Below are positions 10,701 to 18,434 of a stretch of DNA of 64,000 bases, piece after piece. Positions within the stretch are counted from its first letter, which is position 1. Every line of letters begins with the position of its first letter. The notes beneath the pieces were generated by a model, which saw nothing but the letters and a program-made list of their open reading frames with translations, did no database searches and was not told the DNA's origin. Origin of the DNA: Propionigenium maris DSM 9537. GTDB taxonomy: Bacteria > Fusobacteriota > Fusobacteriia > Fusobacteriales > Fusobacteriaceae. The position numbers and the translations under genes were made by a program. The stretch spans positions 95,072-159,071 of the forward strand of contig NZ_BSDY01000003.1 of assembly GCF_027925155.1 (NCBI RefSeq), given 5' to 3'.

Positions 10701-11711
10701 GTGGAAGCAAATCCTGAAGATCATTTGGCATATATTGATCTGGGGGTTACTTACTTTGAAATGGGCAGGCATGAGGAAGCTATTGAGTGTTATAGAAGAT
10801 CCATTAAGCTCCATCCAGGTGCAGATTCCATCTTAAATCTTAAGGAAGCTCTAATAATTACAAATAAACTTCAAGAGTCCCTGGAGGTAACTTTAGAAAA
10901 TTCTTTAAGCAGAAGGGAGGAAGATAAATTTATATTTATGATGCTGGAGTACATTTCAAAAAAAGTATTGGATATGGATACATCTAAGGAGCTGGATGAG
11001 ATAAATAGTTTAATATCAAAAAGAAAAAAACATATAAGGTGGCATTCTGAAGATATTGAAGAGTGGATTTCAAAGTTACCAGCAGAAGAAAAAAGAGTAG
11101 AAATTTTAAATTTGATAGAGGTATCAAAGGGGCTTAATTTAGAATTTTTATCGGACAGCTTAAAGGATTTTGAAGAAATAAAAACAGAGGATGACCTTAC
11201 AGATCATAATCCTTCTTCTGCGAGTACAGAGCAATATGAGGAAAATGCCCTTATTAAATCATACAAAAAAGCTGTTGAAATAAATCCTGAAAACCATTTG
11301 GCGCATATTGATCTAGGGTTTGCTTACTTTGAGGTAGGCAGGTATGAGGACGCAATCCAGTGTTATAAAAAATCAATTGAGCTTCATCCAGATATAGATT
11401 CCATCTTAAATCTTAAAGAAATTCTAATAATTACAAATAGATTTAAAGAGTCTTTGGAAGTGACCTTAGAAAATACTTTAAGCAGAAGAGAGGAAGATAA
11501 GTTTATATTTACAATGCTGGAGTATATTGCAAAGGAAGTACTGAATATGAATACATCTAAGGAGCTAAATGAGATAAATGATTTGATATTAAAAAGAAAA
11601 AAACACATAAGGTGGCATTCTGAAGATATTGAGGAATGGGCTCTTAGTCTGCCATCGGAGGAGAAGAGAAGAGGAATTCTAGGTATGATTGAAAAATCTA
11701 AAGGCAAGTAA
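7749..11711 (+). CDS. Giant TPR protein (about 26 tetratricopeptide repeats) with duplicated C-terminal module
   Basis: 1320 residues from ATG 7749. That start is preferred over GTG 7740 because the GAGGTG ribosome site (7737-7742) sits six bases before the ATG. There is no signal peptide; residues 1-100 are charged and helical. Residues of about 105-920 are 24 consecutive 34-residue TPRs (consensus AYANLGYAYGRLNRYEEAIE..NAIKLNP). Units 17-19 are one residue short. Many units carry Cys where TPRs usually have Tyr (EACNNAI, EACERSI). A Ser/Glu-rich linker follows, then two copies of a roughly 150-residue module, each one TPR plus a helical tail containing RKKHIRWHSEDIEEW. TPR arrays are protein-interaction scaffolds. 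Partners are unknown and the gene stands alone between terminators. Confidence 0.85.
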   Translation: MKNFIMLGESKDKFEEHMRETIKESIEEVKKYMEENTDKKVEKIKKELENLLYLNNINVKIIDIGIVKLPKERVRLFEELISEIEQKDELSHEDKKILKSKIYINMGSSHRDLRKYKKAVETYKKSIDISPYNDIAYIELGAAYGNLNKYHEAIEAYKEAIKINPDNDEVYINLGAAYYNLNRYNEAIGVYEKVIQKTSDNHEVYVHLGSAYDSLNKYQEAVKAYREAIKINPNNDEVYINLGAAYHNLNRYDKAIEVYREAVKINPNNDRGYINLGFAYVNSNKFKEAVEACKNAIEIDPHNDGVYAHLGYAYYNLNKYEEAIEACKGAIEVNPSNDGAYASLGYIYNSLDRHEEALEACNNAIELNPDNDMAYAGLGYVHGRLNRYEEAIEASNNAIKLNPSNDNAYANLGYAYGRLNKYDEAIEACNNAIKLNPSNAVAHANLGYAYSRLSRYEEAIEAYGEAIKLNPDNGEVYVSLGYIYRNLNRYEKAIEAYNKTIEIDTANDITYANLGYVYSKLNRYEEAIEACERSIELNPNNDMDYANLGYIYGRLNRYEEAIEACERSIELNPDNDAAYANLGYAHGRLNNYEEAIGACNNAVKLNPDNDLAYASLGYIYGKLDKYDETIKACNDAIRLNPSNATAYADLGNAYDKLERYEEAVVAYKEAVKINPHSNVYSSLGRACDKLERYEETVEAYEEAVKLNPDSDVYADLGRACDKLERYEETVEAYKEAIKINPDSNVYVDLGRACDKLERYEEAVEAYREAIKLDPDNDNIYADLGRAYGYLNRYEEAIKACEEAIKLNQDNDAAYASLGYIYSKLNEYDKATEACERSIELNPDNDMAYADLGYIYGKFNKFNDAIEACKKSIELNPDNNMAYSNLEAVYDSLKKYQEAIVSFKKPHKESGKASKKSAEVDSANNSQSTNLEVVPASSDKVRESMESEEVPERIKTDSDSTDHRLFSERVEEDEDEVLIRSYKKAVEANPEDHLAYIDLGVTYFEMGRHEEAIECYRRSIKLHPGADSILNLKEALIITNKLQESLEVTLENSLSRREEDKFIFMMLEYISKKVLDMDTSKELDEINSLISKRKKHIRWHSEDIEEWISKLPAEEKRVEILNLIEVSKGLNLEFLSDSLKDFEEIKTEDDLTDHNPSSASTEQYEENALIKSYKKAVEINPENHLAHIDLGFAYFEVGRYEDAIQCYKKSIELHPDIDSILNLKEILIITNRFKESLEVTLENTLSRREEDKFIFTMLEYIAKEVLNMNTSKELNEINDLILKRKKHIRWHSEDIEEWALSLPSEEKRRGILGMIEKSKGK

Positions 11712-11897
11712 TTGAAAAAAGAGGAGGTATAAATTTTTTACTAAAGTTAATTTTTTTAACAGAGTTAACCGAAAGATAATATATCAGGTATCTAAAATTA
11801 TATAAAAAGGAGCGTGCCCCTCCACCCTTTCTAACCTCATATAACTGTTTTTTATCAAGGTCAATAACTTATAATTCTATACTTTTCTTAATAATAA

Positions 11898-11927
11898 AAA
11901 AGGCTGGAGGCACCCCTCCAGCCTTTT
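11898..11927. terminator. Terminator hairpin, usable on both strands
   Basis: A 13-bp stem AAAAGGCTGGAGG / CCTCCAGCCTTTT around a 4-base loop. On the minus strand it is followed by the T-rich repeat tail seen at the other family members. Confidence 0.8.
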
Positions 11928-12181
11928 AAACTTTTATTCCCTTTTATTATCACTTAGAGAATTTTTTTACACTTAAATAAGTCTATACCCTTATTTATTT
12001 GGACTCGTTACCTCCTACCTCTAGTGCCCCTCAGTCTATTTTTCTTATTATACCGTCTTTTTTCAAAGTTCTTTAAGCTGCATCTTCAAGAGATATCTTT
12101 TTATGGCATGATTTAATAAAAAGAAGCTAAACGCTCTCCCCTCTCTAACCTCATGTAATGGTTTTTTATAAGGGAATTAAT

Positions 12182-12190
12182 TGGTATAAT
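12182..12190 (+). promoter_or_regulatory. Extended -10 promoter element of the DinG-like gene
   Basis: TTGGTATAAT contains a TGnTATAAT extended -10 about 38 bases before the start codon. No clear -35 is seen, which is usual for extended -10 promoters. Confidence 0.5.
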
Positions 12191-12227
12191 AGAGGAATAA
12201 AAGAAGCAATAGGGACAGGTGCATAAG

Positions 12228-13952
12228 ATGATCGGTAGATATTATGAAATTGGCGGAGAACTAAATAATGAATATGGGATAAGCTATAAACCAAGAAAAC
12301 AGCAGATAAAGATGGCCAGAGAGATATTCGATACCCTTAAATCCAGTGAAAACCTTGTGGTAGAGGCGGGAACAGGAGTCGGAAAATCCTTAGGATATCT
12401 CATCCCCCTGGCCTTCCAGCTAAAAAGAAGCAAAAAAAAGATAAGAGGATTAGTCAGTGTAGGGACTAAAAACCTCCAAAGCCAGTTATGGAATGACAGA
12501 CATATAATAGAAAAGATGTTTGAATTAGAGATAGCTATGATAAAGGGGAGAACTTCCTATCCCTGCTTGGAAAAATTAGATAAAAACGGATATGAAATCA
12601 GGGAATGCGTAAATGATAACTTAGAATTAGTAGCTCCCTATGTAAGCAGTGAATTTTTTACAGAAAGCGAATTATGCAAGGGGAGGTCTTGCACCTTCTA
12701 TGATGAGTGTATCCCCAGGAGGAAGAGGCTAGAGGCTCTTGATGCAGATATAATAATAGCTAATAATACCCTCACAGTATTAAATATAGAGCTTGATGGG
12801 ATAATTATGGGAGAGTTTGAATACGCAGTCTTTGATGAGGCTCATGAGTTATCAGATGATGTAAGAAGGACACTCTCCTCTCAGGTAACCCCGAGAGGGA
12901 TGAAGCAGACAGCAGATGAAGGAAACATAACAGAGGAGAAGCTTCGGATGTCTATAAATAAGTTCAAGGAAGTATTGGAGGAAGTATCCAAGGATATAGA
13001 GGAGGATATGGAGTTAACTGAGGAGATAGCAGAAAAATTTGGCTACATCAAGACCGTTCCTGTGTTAAAAGCTGATGAAAAGATAGAAAAGGCCTGTAAA
13101 TCCCTGAATAAGCAAATAGAGAGCTATAATAAGGCAATAGAGGGAGCTAAAAAGGGAGGCAGTATTAAGGAATACTACTCCTTCAGTAAAACCTCTCTAA
13201 ATATAAAGCAGATAGATGTGGCCAAATTTTTCATGAAGCTGGATAGCGCCTTCAAGAGTATAATCTTCACTTCTGCTACTATCTTTGAGGGAAAGGAAGA
13301 CCTTAAGTACTTTAGAAACTTCATCGGAAAGGGATTTCCTATACACAGAACCTTAGATGTGGGGACTGTATTTGACTTTAACAGACAGATGAAGCTCTGG
13401 TGCTCTCAGGATTATGATAAGAACGCTGTGGACTATCCAGATAAGGTAACTAAAGTCATAAAGAGGCTGGATTCTAAAAGAAAGACTGGGGAGGGGATAG
13501 TAGTACTATTTACCTCTGTTAAAATTATGAATAGCGTCGCTGAGCAGCTAACAGAATACAGAGTCCACAGGCAGCATAAGAAAAATCCCAACTTCAAGGA
13601 GGACTTCTTAAAGGATAGAGAGGGCATCCTCCTTGGAGTAAAGAGCTGCTGGACAGGAATGGATATTAAGGGGGACAAGTTAAAGTATCTGGTGATAGCA
13701 GGTCTCCCCTTTGATGCACTAACCTGGGAGAATACAAAGGTAGAGGAGTATCTAAAGAATATAGGGAAAAACCCGTTTATGGATTACTCTGTACCCAAGA
13801 TGATAAATACTTTAAGGCAGGGAATAGGAAGACTCATAAGGACTGTAGATGACTCAGGATCGGTATTTTTGCTGGATAACAAGCTTCTCTCTGGAAAGAT
13901 GTACACAAAGACTATCTTTCAGTCTCTGCCCACAAGAATTAAGGAGTTTTAA
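12228..13952 (+). CDS. DinG/XPD-family ATP-dependent DNA helicase
   Basis: 574 residues from ATG 12228, preferred over the GTG at 12219 because AGGTG at 12217 is correctly spaced for the ATG. An SF2 helicase of the iron-sulfur XPD/DinG type: Walker A AGTGVGKS near residue 50, motif II DEAH near residue 205, and four cysteines between them (C..., then C-x5-C-x4-C around residues 115-165) that fit the [4Fe-4S] ligands. Late motifs include a QGIGRLIR box near the end. DinG proteins unwind 5'-to-3' and resolve R-loops and unusual DNA. At about 575 residues it lacks the N-terminal exonuclease domain of Gram-positive DinG. It is followed directly by a terminator, so it is probably monocistronic. 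Confidence 0.85.
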   Translation: MIGRYYEIGGELNNEYGISYKPRKQQIKMAREIFDTLKSSENLVVEAGTGVGKSLGYLIPLAFQLKRSKKKIRGLVSVGTKNLQSQLWNDRHIIEKMFELEIAMIKGRTSYPCLEKLDKNGYEIRECVNDNLELVAPYVSSEFFTESELCKGRSCTFYDECIPRRKRLEALDADIIIANNTLTVLNIELDGIIMGEFEYAVFDEAHELSDDVRRTLSSQVTPRGMKQTADEGNITEEKLRMSINKFKEVLEEVSKDIEEDMELTEEIAEKFGYIKTVPVLKADEKIEKACKSLNKQIESYNKAIEGAKKGGSIKEYYSFSKTSLNIKQIDVAKFFMKLDSAFKSIIFTSATIFEGKEDLKYFRNFIGKGFPIHRTLDVGTVFDFNRQMKLWCSQDYDKNAVDYPDKVTKVIKRLDSKRKTGEGIVVLFTSVKIMNSVAEQLTEYRVHRQHKKNPNFKEDFLKDREGILLGVKSCWTGMDIKGDKLKYLVIAGLPFDALTWENTKVEEYLKNIGKNPFMDYSVPKMINTLRQGIGRLIRTVDDSGSVFLLDNKLLSGKMYTKTIFQSLPTRIKEF

Positions 13953-13982
13953 TTAAGAAAGTGAGAATAAAGATTATACTAA

Positions 13983-14011
13983 AAAAGAAGAGACTGAAAA
14001 TCTCTTCTTTT
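13983..14011. terminator. Bidirectional terminator
   Basis: Stem AAAAGAAGAGA / TCTCTTCTTTT with a 7-base loop. It ends the helicase gene on the plus strand. On the minus strand it lies 37 bases after the tmRNA-like CCA end. Confidence 0.85.
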
Positions 14012-14047
14012 CTGTTATTACTGTTAAATTTATAGTCGTGAACTCTT

Positions 14048-14100
14048 TGGTGGAAGGGACGGGAATCGAACCCGTGTCCACCCCTATATGCAAATCCTTT
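14048..14100 (-). ncRNA. ssrA: tmRNA (ssrA)-like 3'-end fragment, candidate attachment-site remnant
   Basis: Read on the minus strand, the segment contains a T-arm (ACGGG, loop TTCGATT, CCCGT), a 7-base acceptor strand and a terminal CCA, preceded by TGGACACGGG as in bacterial tmRNA 3' ends. The rest of a tmRNA or tRNA is absent: within 12 bases upstream on this strand lies the stop codon of the intact CoA-disulfide reductase gene, and no complementary acceptor 5' strand is seen. A terminator follows the CCA end, as for a real RNA gene. I read it as a displaced 3' end left by an integration event. A tRNA fragment is the alternative. Confidence 0.5.
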
Positions 14101-14111
14101 ATAAACTTATA

Positions 14112-15449
14112 TTACTTAGAAACGTTACCAGCTACATTTAGCACGTCCCAAGTTCTTGCAAATGGCGGAGCATAGCAAAGGTCAAGCATCCCAAGCTCGT
14201 TGGTCTTCATACCAGTGTGGATAGCTGTAGCAATAGTGTCTACTCTTAATACAGCACCATTCTTACCTATCATCTGTCCCCCAAGGATTACCTTAGTATC
14301 TGCATCATAGATAAGCTTTACCCAAATATCCTCCTGTCCAGGGTAGTAGTTAGTCTGGTTCTTGTCCTTAATAGTCTTTGTCTTGTAGTTGATACCCATC
14401 TTCTCAGCCTCAGCCTCAGAAAGACCAGTTCTACCAGCCTCCATAGACATTACCTTTACACAAGCTGATCCTAGAGTACCAGGGAACTTATTCTCTGCTC
14501 CAGCAAGGTTCTCTCCTACGATTCTTCCGATCTTATTTGCAGTAGTTGCAAGAGGAATATATGCAGGCTTATCCTTCAGTCTGTGAGGTACTGTTGCACA
14601 GTCTCCAGCTGAGTAGATATCCTCTATGTTTGTCTTACCCATCTCATCAATGATGATAGCTCCGTTTCCTATCATCTCGATTCCAGTACCAGCAAGGAAG
14701 GATGTATTTGGCTTTACTCCAGTGGAAATTACCACCATATCAGCCTTGTATTCGCCCTTGTTTGTCTTTACTCCAGTTACTCTTCCTTCTCCAGTAAGCT
14801 CTGTTACCATCTCCTCAAGGTGAAGCTCTACGCCATCATAGCTTCTAAGCTCCTCCTCCATTACATCTGTAATCTCCTTGTCAAATGAATCTGGAAGCAC
14901 TCTAGCGTCTAACTGAATAAGTCTTACCTTCTTTCCAAGGTGGTGAGCAGCCTCTACAGTCTCTACACCGATGTACCCTGCACCGATTACCACTATCTCC
15001 TCTACCTCATCCTTGTTTATAGCTTCCTTTACTCTGATTCCGTCTTCCAGGGACTTCAGGGTAAATACATTCTCCTGCTTTACATTCTTAATTGGAGGAA
15101 TAATTGCCGACGCTCCACTTGCTATCATAAGCTTGTCGTAGTTGTCTTCAAATGTTTCTCCAGTTTCAAGGTTCTTTACAGTTAATGTCTTCCTTTCAGC
15201 ATCTACACCAGTTACCTCGTGTAGGATCTGAACGTCTACACCAGTTTCTCTGAACTTCTCCACTGGTCTTGCGATCATATTAGAAGCCTCATCAAAGAAA
15301 CCTCCCACAAAGTATGGAAGTCCGCATGCTCCCCACGATACTGTATCTCCCATCTCATATACCACTACCTGGGCGTCCTTTAACATTCTGTTTGCTTTGG
15401 CAGCAGCACTCATTCCAGCTGCTACTCCACCAACGATGATTACTCTCAT
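14112..15449 (-). CDS. cdr: CoA-disulfide reductase / NADH oxidase family flavoprotein
   Basis: 445 residues. The N-terminal FAD-binding Rossmann fold GGVAAGMSAAAKA is followed by a single redox cysteine in WGACGLPYF (near residue 43), the hallmark of CoA-disulfide reductase and related persulfide reductases. An NAD(P)H fold follows (VIGAGYIGVETVE, near residue 155), then FAD motif STGVKPNT, an SAGDCA motif and a C-terminal dimerisation domain ending YAPPFARTWDVLNVAGN. It would keep CoA reduced using NAD(P)H in the cytoplasm. The start has a good AGGAGGAA ribosome site. The next gene upstream on this strand is a cystine symporter, which fits a thiol/disulfide theme. NADH oxidase or polysulfide reductase activity cannot be excluded. 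Confidence 0.85.
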   Translation of the reverse strand: MRVIIVGGVAAGMSAAAKANRMLKDAQVVVYEMGDTVSWGACGLPYFVGGFFDEASNMIARPVEKFRETGVDVQILHEVTGVDAERKTLTVKNLETGETFEDNYDKLMIASGASAIIPPIKNVKQENVFTLKSLEDGIRVKEAINKDEVEEIVVIGAGYIGVETVEAAHHLGKKVRLIQLDARVLPDSFDKEITDVMEEELRSYDGVELHLEEMVTELTGEGRVTGVKTNKGEYKADMVVISTGVKPNTSFLAGTGIEMIGNGAIIIDEMGKTNIEDIYSAGDCATVPHRLKDKPAYIPLATTANKIGRIVGENLAGAENKFPGTLGSACVKVMSMEAGRTGLSEAEAEKMGINYKTKTIKDKNQTNYYPGQEDIWVKLIYDADTKVILGGQMIGKNGAVLRVDTIATAIHTGMKTNELGMLDLCYAPPFARTWDVLNVAGNVSK

Positions 15450-15520
15450 TGCTGTTCCTCCTGTTTTAAGCTATTTTTATTTTTAATAATTTTAACTTAT
15501 TTTTTTACTTAAGTCTATTT

Positions 15521-15551
15521 AAAGGGGACCAAGTTTTCACAAGGTCCCCCT
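15521..15551 (-). terminator. Terminator of the cystine symporter gene
   Basis: Stem AGGGGGACC / GGTCCCCTTT around a 12-base loop, read on the minus strand 40 bases after the symporter stop codon. Confidence 0.7.
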
Positions 15552-15591
15552 ATTAACAAATCTTTTCAATAGTTTTTTAGTTACCTGTCAA

Positions 15592-16971
15592 TTATGCTTC
15601 ATCCATTGCAAGGTCATTGTCTGAGTTATAAGCCTCTACATCCATCTGTCCTAGAAGCTTACCAGTTACTACTCCAGTTGTCATAGCACCAGATACGTTG
15701 ATTGCAGTTCTTCCCATGTCGATTAGCGGCTCGATAGAGATAAGAAGTCCAACTAGTCCTACTGGAAGACCTAGAGATGATAGTACGATTAGAGCTGCAA
15801 ATGTTGCTCCTCCACCTACTCCAGCTACTCCAAATGACGATACAGCTGTTACTACTACAAGTGTTACGATGAAGGAGAAGTTGATCTCAATTCCAGATCC
15901 TGGAGTTGCTGCGATCATGATAGCAAGCATTGCAGGATAGATTCCAGCACATCCGTTCTGACCGATTGTAGCTCCCAGTGAAGCTGAAAGGTTCGCTACT
16001 CCCTCAGATACTCCAAGCTTCTCTCTCTGAGTCTGTACATTCAGAGGGATAGTTCCCGCTGATGATCTCGATGAGAATGCAAATGTAAGTACCGGAAGAG
16101 ACTTCTTTATAAATGTTGCAGGGTTAAGTCCAACTATCATAACAAGAACCATGTGCATCACGAATACTGCAAATAGTGCTGCATATGAAGCTCCTACAAA
16201 CTTTATAAGGTTTAGGATATCGTCTACATTACTTCCAGCTACTACCTTAGTCATTAGAGCAAGTACACCAAATGGAGTAAGTCTAAGAACTAGAGTTACC
16301 ATTCTCATTACTACATCGTGAGCTGCATTTACCATATCTTTAAACAGTTCAAATGCCTGTGGCTTCTTCTTCTTGATTCCAAGAGTAGAGATACCAATGA
16401 ACGCTGAGAATAATACTACAGATAGAGTAGAGTTTGAACCCTGACCAGTAATTGCATAGAATGGGTTTCTAGGAATTACACTTACTATAGTAGAGGTAAT
16501 GTGCTGCTTTGAAGCTGCCATATCCTGAAGCTTAGCTGTTCTAGCTGCCTCTGCTGCTCCAGATGCAAGCCCCTCTGCTGAAAGACCAAATCCAAGGGAA
16601 GCAAGTACACCGAATAGCGCTGCCACTGCTGTAGTTCCCACAAGAAGTGCGATAATTGTTCCACCCATCTTACCAAGGGAATCTCCTTGCTTTAAGTTGA
16701 TTATAGCTGAAGTAATAGATACCATGATTAACGGCATTACGATCATCTGAAGAAGATTTACGTATCCTCTTCCGATAACGTCAAACCAGTGAATTGACTC
16801 AGTTACTACATCGGAACCTGCTCCATAGATCATCTGCAGAATTCCTCCGAAAACAACACCCATCCCCAAGGCTACAAAAACTCTCTTAGTAAACTTTACA
16901 TATTTTTTTTGCATGTTGTAAAGTACTGCCACCATAGCTAACATAGCTACTACGTTGATTAAAACTAACAT
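15592..16971 (-). CDS. tcyP: Sodium/dicarboxylate-family symporter, probable L-cystine transporter (TcyP type)
   Basis: 459 residues from ATG 16971, preferred over GTG 16983 because GTGAGGTG just before the ATG is the ribosome site. A polytopic inner-membrane protein of the DAACS family: an N-terminal hydrophobic segment, then MPLIMVSITSAIINL, the serine-rich re-entrant hairpin FSSRSSAGTIPLN and a C-terminal GVAGVGGGATFAALIVLSSLGLP loop. The N-terminal LYNMQKKYVKFTKRVFVALGMG arrangement and the overall length are like TcyP/YhcL cystine carriers rather than glutamate carriers. It is transcribed toward the CoA-disulfide reductase gene but has its own terminator. Substrate assignment is by family resemblance. 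Confidence 0.75.
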   Translation of the reverse strand: MLVLINVVAMLAMVAVLYNMQKKYVKFTKRVFVALGMGVVFGGILQMIYGAGSDVVTESIHWFDVIGRGYVNLLQMIVMPLIMVSITSAIINLKQGDSLGKMGGTIIALLVGTTAVAALFGVLASLGFGLSAEGLASGAAEAARTAKLQDMAASKQHITSTIVSVIPRNPFYAITGQGSNSTLSVVLFSAFIGISTLGIKKKKPQAFELFKDMVNAAHDVVMRMVTLVLRLTPFGVLALMTKVVAGSNVDDILNLIKFVGASYAALFAVFVMHMVLVMIVGLNPATFIKKSLPVLTFAFSSRSSAGTIPLNVQTQREKLGVSEGVANLSASLGATIGQNGCAGIYPAMLAIMIAATPGSGIEINFSFIVTLVVVTAVSSFGVAGVGGGATFAALIVLSSLGLPVGLVGLLISIEPLIDMGRTAINVSGAMTTGVVTGKLLGQMDVEAYNSDNDLAMDEA

Positions 16972-17243
16972 AAAACACCTCACATAATTTTTTTAAAGTT
17001 ATTACAACTCCCTTAACACGCATTAGAATATCATAATATATAGATGTGTGTCAATAATTTTCTTTTCGTTTTAATATCGTATGTTTTTTGTTAAATTTAA
17101 ATTAAAATATGTTAAGTAAAGCTTCCTGAATGGGGTTCTTTACTGCTTTACTGTAGATATCCTATGTTAAGTTTTATTATCTTTCATTCGTAGTATGGAC
17201 ACAAGTTAAAAAATAGACTATACTTCATATTGAGGTGATAATT

Positions 17244-18386
17244 ATGTACTACTTTGACAATGCTGCCACATCCTACCCAAAACCAGAAGGGGTGTATGAG
17301 GAGCTTATAGATATAATGAAAACAAGGGGGGCTAACCCAGGAAGGGGAAGCCACACAATGGCACTAAATGCTTCCAGGGTGATCTACGATACCAGGTGTA
17401 AACTTGCTAAGCTATTCAATATAGAGAATCCCCTGAATATAGCTTTTACCCACAATGCTACCCACAGTCTGAATATGGCAATTAAGGGATATTTAAGGAA
17501 GGGGGACCATGTGGTAACCACATCCCTAGAACACAACTCAGTGCTCAGACCCCTCTACTCCCTGGAGGAGGATTGTGGTCTGGAGCTTACTATAGTGGAG
17601 GCCGATAGGAACGGTTCTATCGACACCGAAACTATCCTTTCAGCTATAAGGGAGGACACCAAGGCGGTGGTTATGACCCACGCTTCCAACCTTACTGGAA
17701 CCATCCTTCCTGTAGGAGAGATAGGTAGAGTATGTAGTGAGAGGGGGATCACCCTTATTGTGGATGCGTCCCAGAGCGCCGGATACCTTGATATTGATGT
17801 AGAGGATATGAATATCGATATCCTCTGCTTCACTGGGCACAAGTCCCTCTACGGTCCCCAGGGAACGGGAGGAATATATATAAAGGATGGAATAGAGCTC
17901 TCTCCCCTTATGGAGGGAGGGTCTGGATCCCACTCAAAGCTCAAGAGACACCCTCGTGAGATGCCTGATCTTCTTGAGTATGGTACCCTAAATGCCCCGG
18001 CTATAGGAGCTCTGGGGGCAGGGATCGACTTTATTACAGAGATAGGACTGGAAAAGATCAGATCCCACGAGGAGGAGCTTGTTAAGACCTTTATGAAAGG
18101 AATAGCTGACCTCCCCCATATAGAGATCTATGGAAGGACTAAGGAGAAAAGAACCCCTGTAGTCACTCTGAATATAGAGGGAGCCGACCCGGCAGAGGTA
18201 AGTCAGCTTCTGGATGAGGAGTATAACATCGCCACAAGACCGGGAATGCACTGTGCACCCCTGGCCCACAGATCCATAGGGACCTATGAAACAGGTGCTG
18301 TTAGATTTTCTTTTGGCTACTTTAATACGTTAGAGGAGATCAACTACGCAGTTAATGCCATGAAGGAAATAGTTGAGAGTATATAA
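17244..18386 (+). CDS. PLP-dependent cysteine desulfurase-like aminotransferase (class V, EGC family)
   Basis: 380 residues from ATG 17244 (ribosome site GAGGTGA at 17232; the upstream GTG 17235 overlaps that site and is rejected). It starts YYFDNAATSYPKP, has the PLP-binding His in THASNLTG, Asp in VDASQSAGY, the Schiff-base Lys in FTGHKSLYGPQG (near residue 199), and a C-terminal GMHCAPLAH loop carrying the persulfide-type Cys, as in the NifS/SufS-like EGC subfamily. It would release sulfur from cysteine or selenium from selenocysteine. There is no Suf/Isc gene nearby. Divergent from the cystine symporter across 272 bases of A+T-rich DNA, which fits a cystine-to-sulfur theme. A role in selenium delivery to the Sec enzyme of this window is only a guess. 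Confidence 0.8.
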   Translation: MYYFDNAATSYPKPEGVYEELIDIMKTRGANPGRGSHTMALNASRVIYDTRCKLAKLFNIENPLNIAFTHNATHSLNMAIKGYLRKGDHVVTTSLEHNSVLRPLYSLEEDCGLELTIVEADRNGSIDTETILSAIREDTKAVVMTHASNLTGTILPVGEIGRVCSERGITLIVDASQSAGYLDIDVEDMNIDILCFTGHKSLYGPQGTGGIYIKDGIELSPLMEGGSGSHSKLKRHPREMPDLLEYGTLNAPAIGALGAGIDFITEIGLEKIRSHEEELVKTFMKGIADLPHIEIYGRTKEKRTPVVTLNIEGADPAEVSQLLDEEYNIATRPGMHCAPLAHRSIGTYETGAVRFSFGYFNTLEEINYAVNAMKEIVESI

Positions 18387-18395
18387 GAATTACAG

Positions 18396-18426
18396 AAAAA
18401 GGGAAGGCAGATGCCTTCCCTTTTTT
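18396..18426. terminator. Bidirectional terminator between convergent genes
   Basis: Stem AAAAAGGGAAGGCA / TGCCTTCCCTTTTT with a 2-base loop and T-runs on both strands. Confidence 0.9.
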
Positions 18427-18434
18427 AATACTTT

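Larger units (their letters stand above)
11712..12227. other. Intergenic region with repeat remnants, a terminator and a promoter
   Basis: No gene is seen. Two related stretches share a TCTAACCTCAT core, at about 11839 and 12144, each followed by a GTTTTTTAT string. Bases 11870-11897 match the tail of the terminator-associated repeat described below. A hairpin at 11898-11927 and an extended -10 at 12182-12190 complete the region. Confidence 0.5.

Noticed and set aside
14048..14100. A complete tRNA or tmRNA gene
   Set aside because: No D-arm, anticodon arm or 5' acceptor strand exists before the intact reductase gene begins; only a 3' fragment is present.
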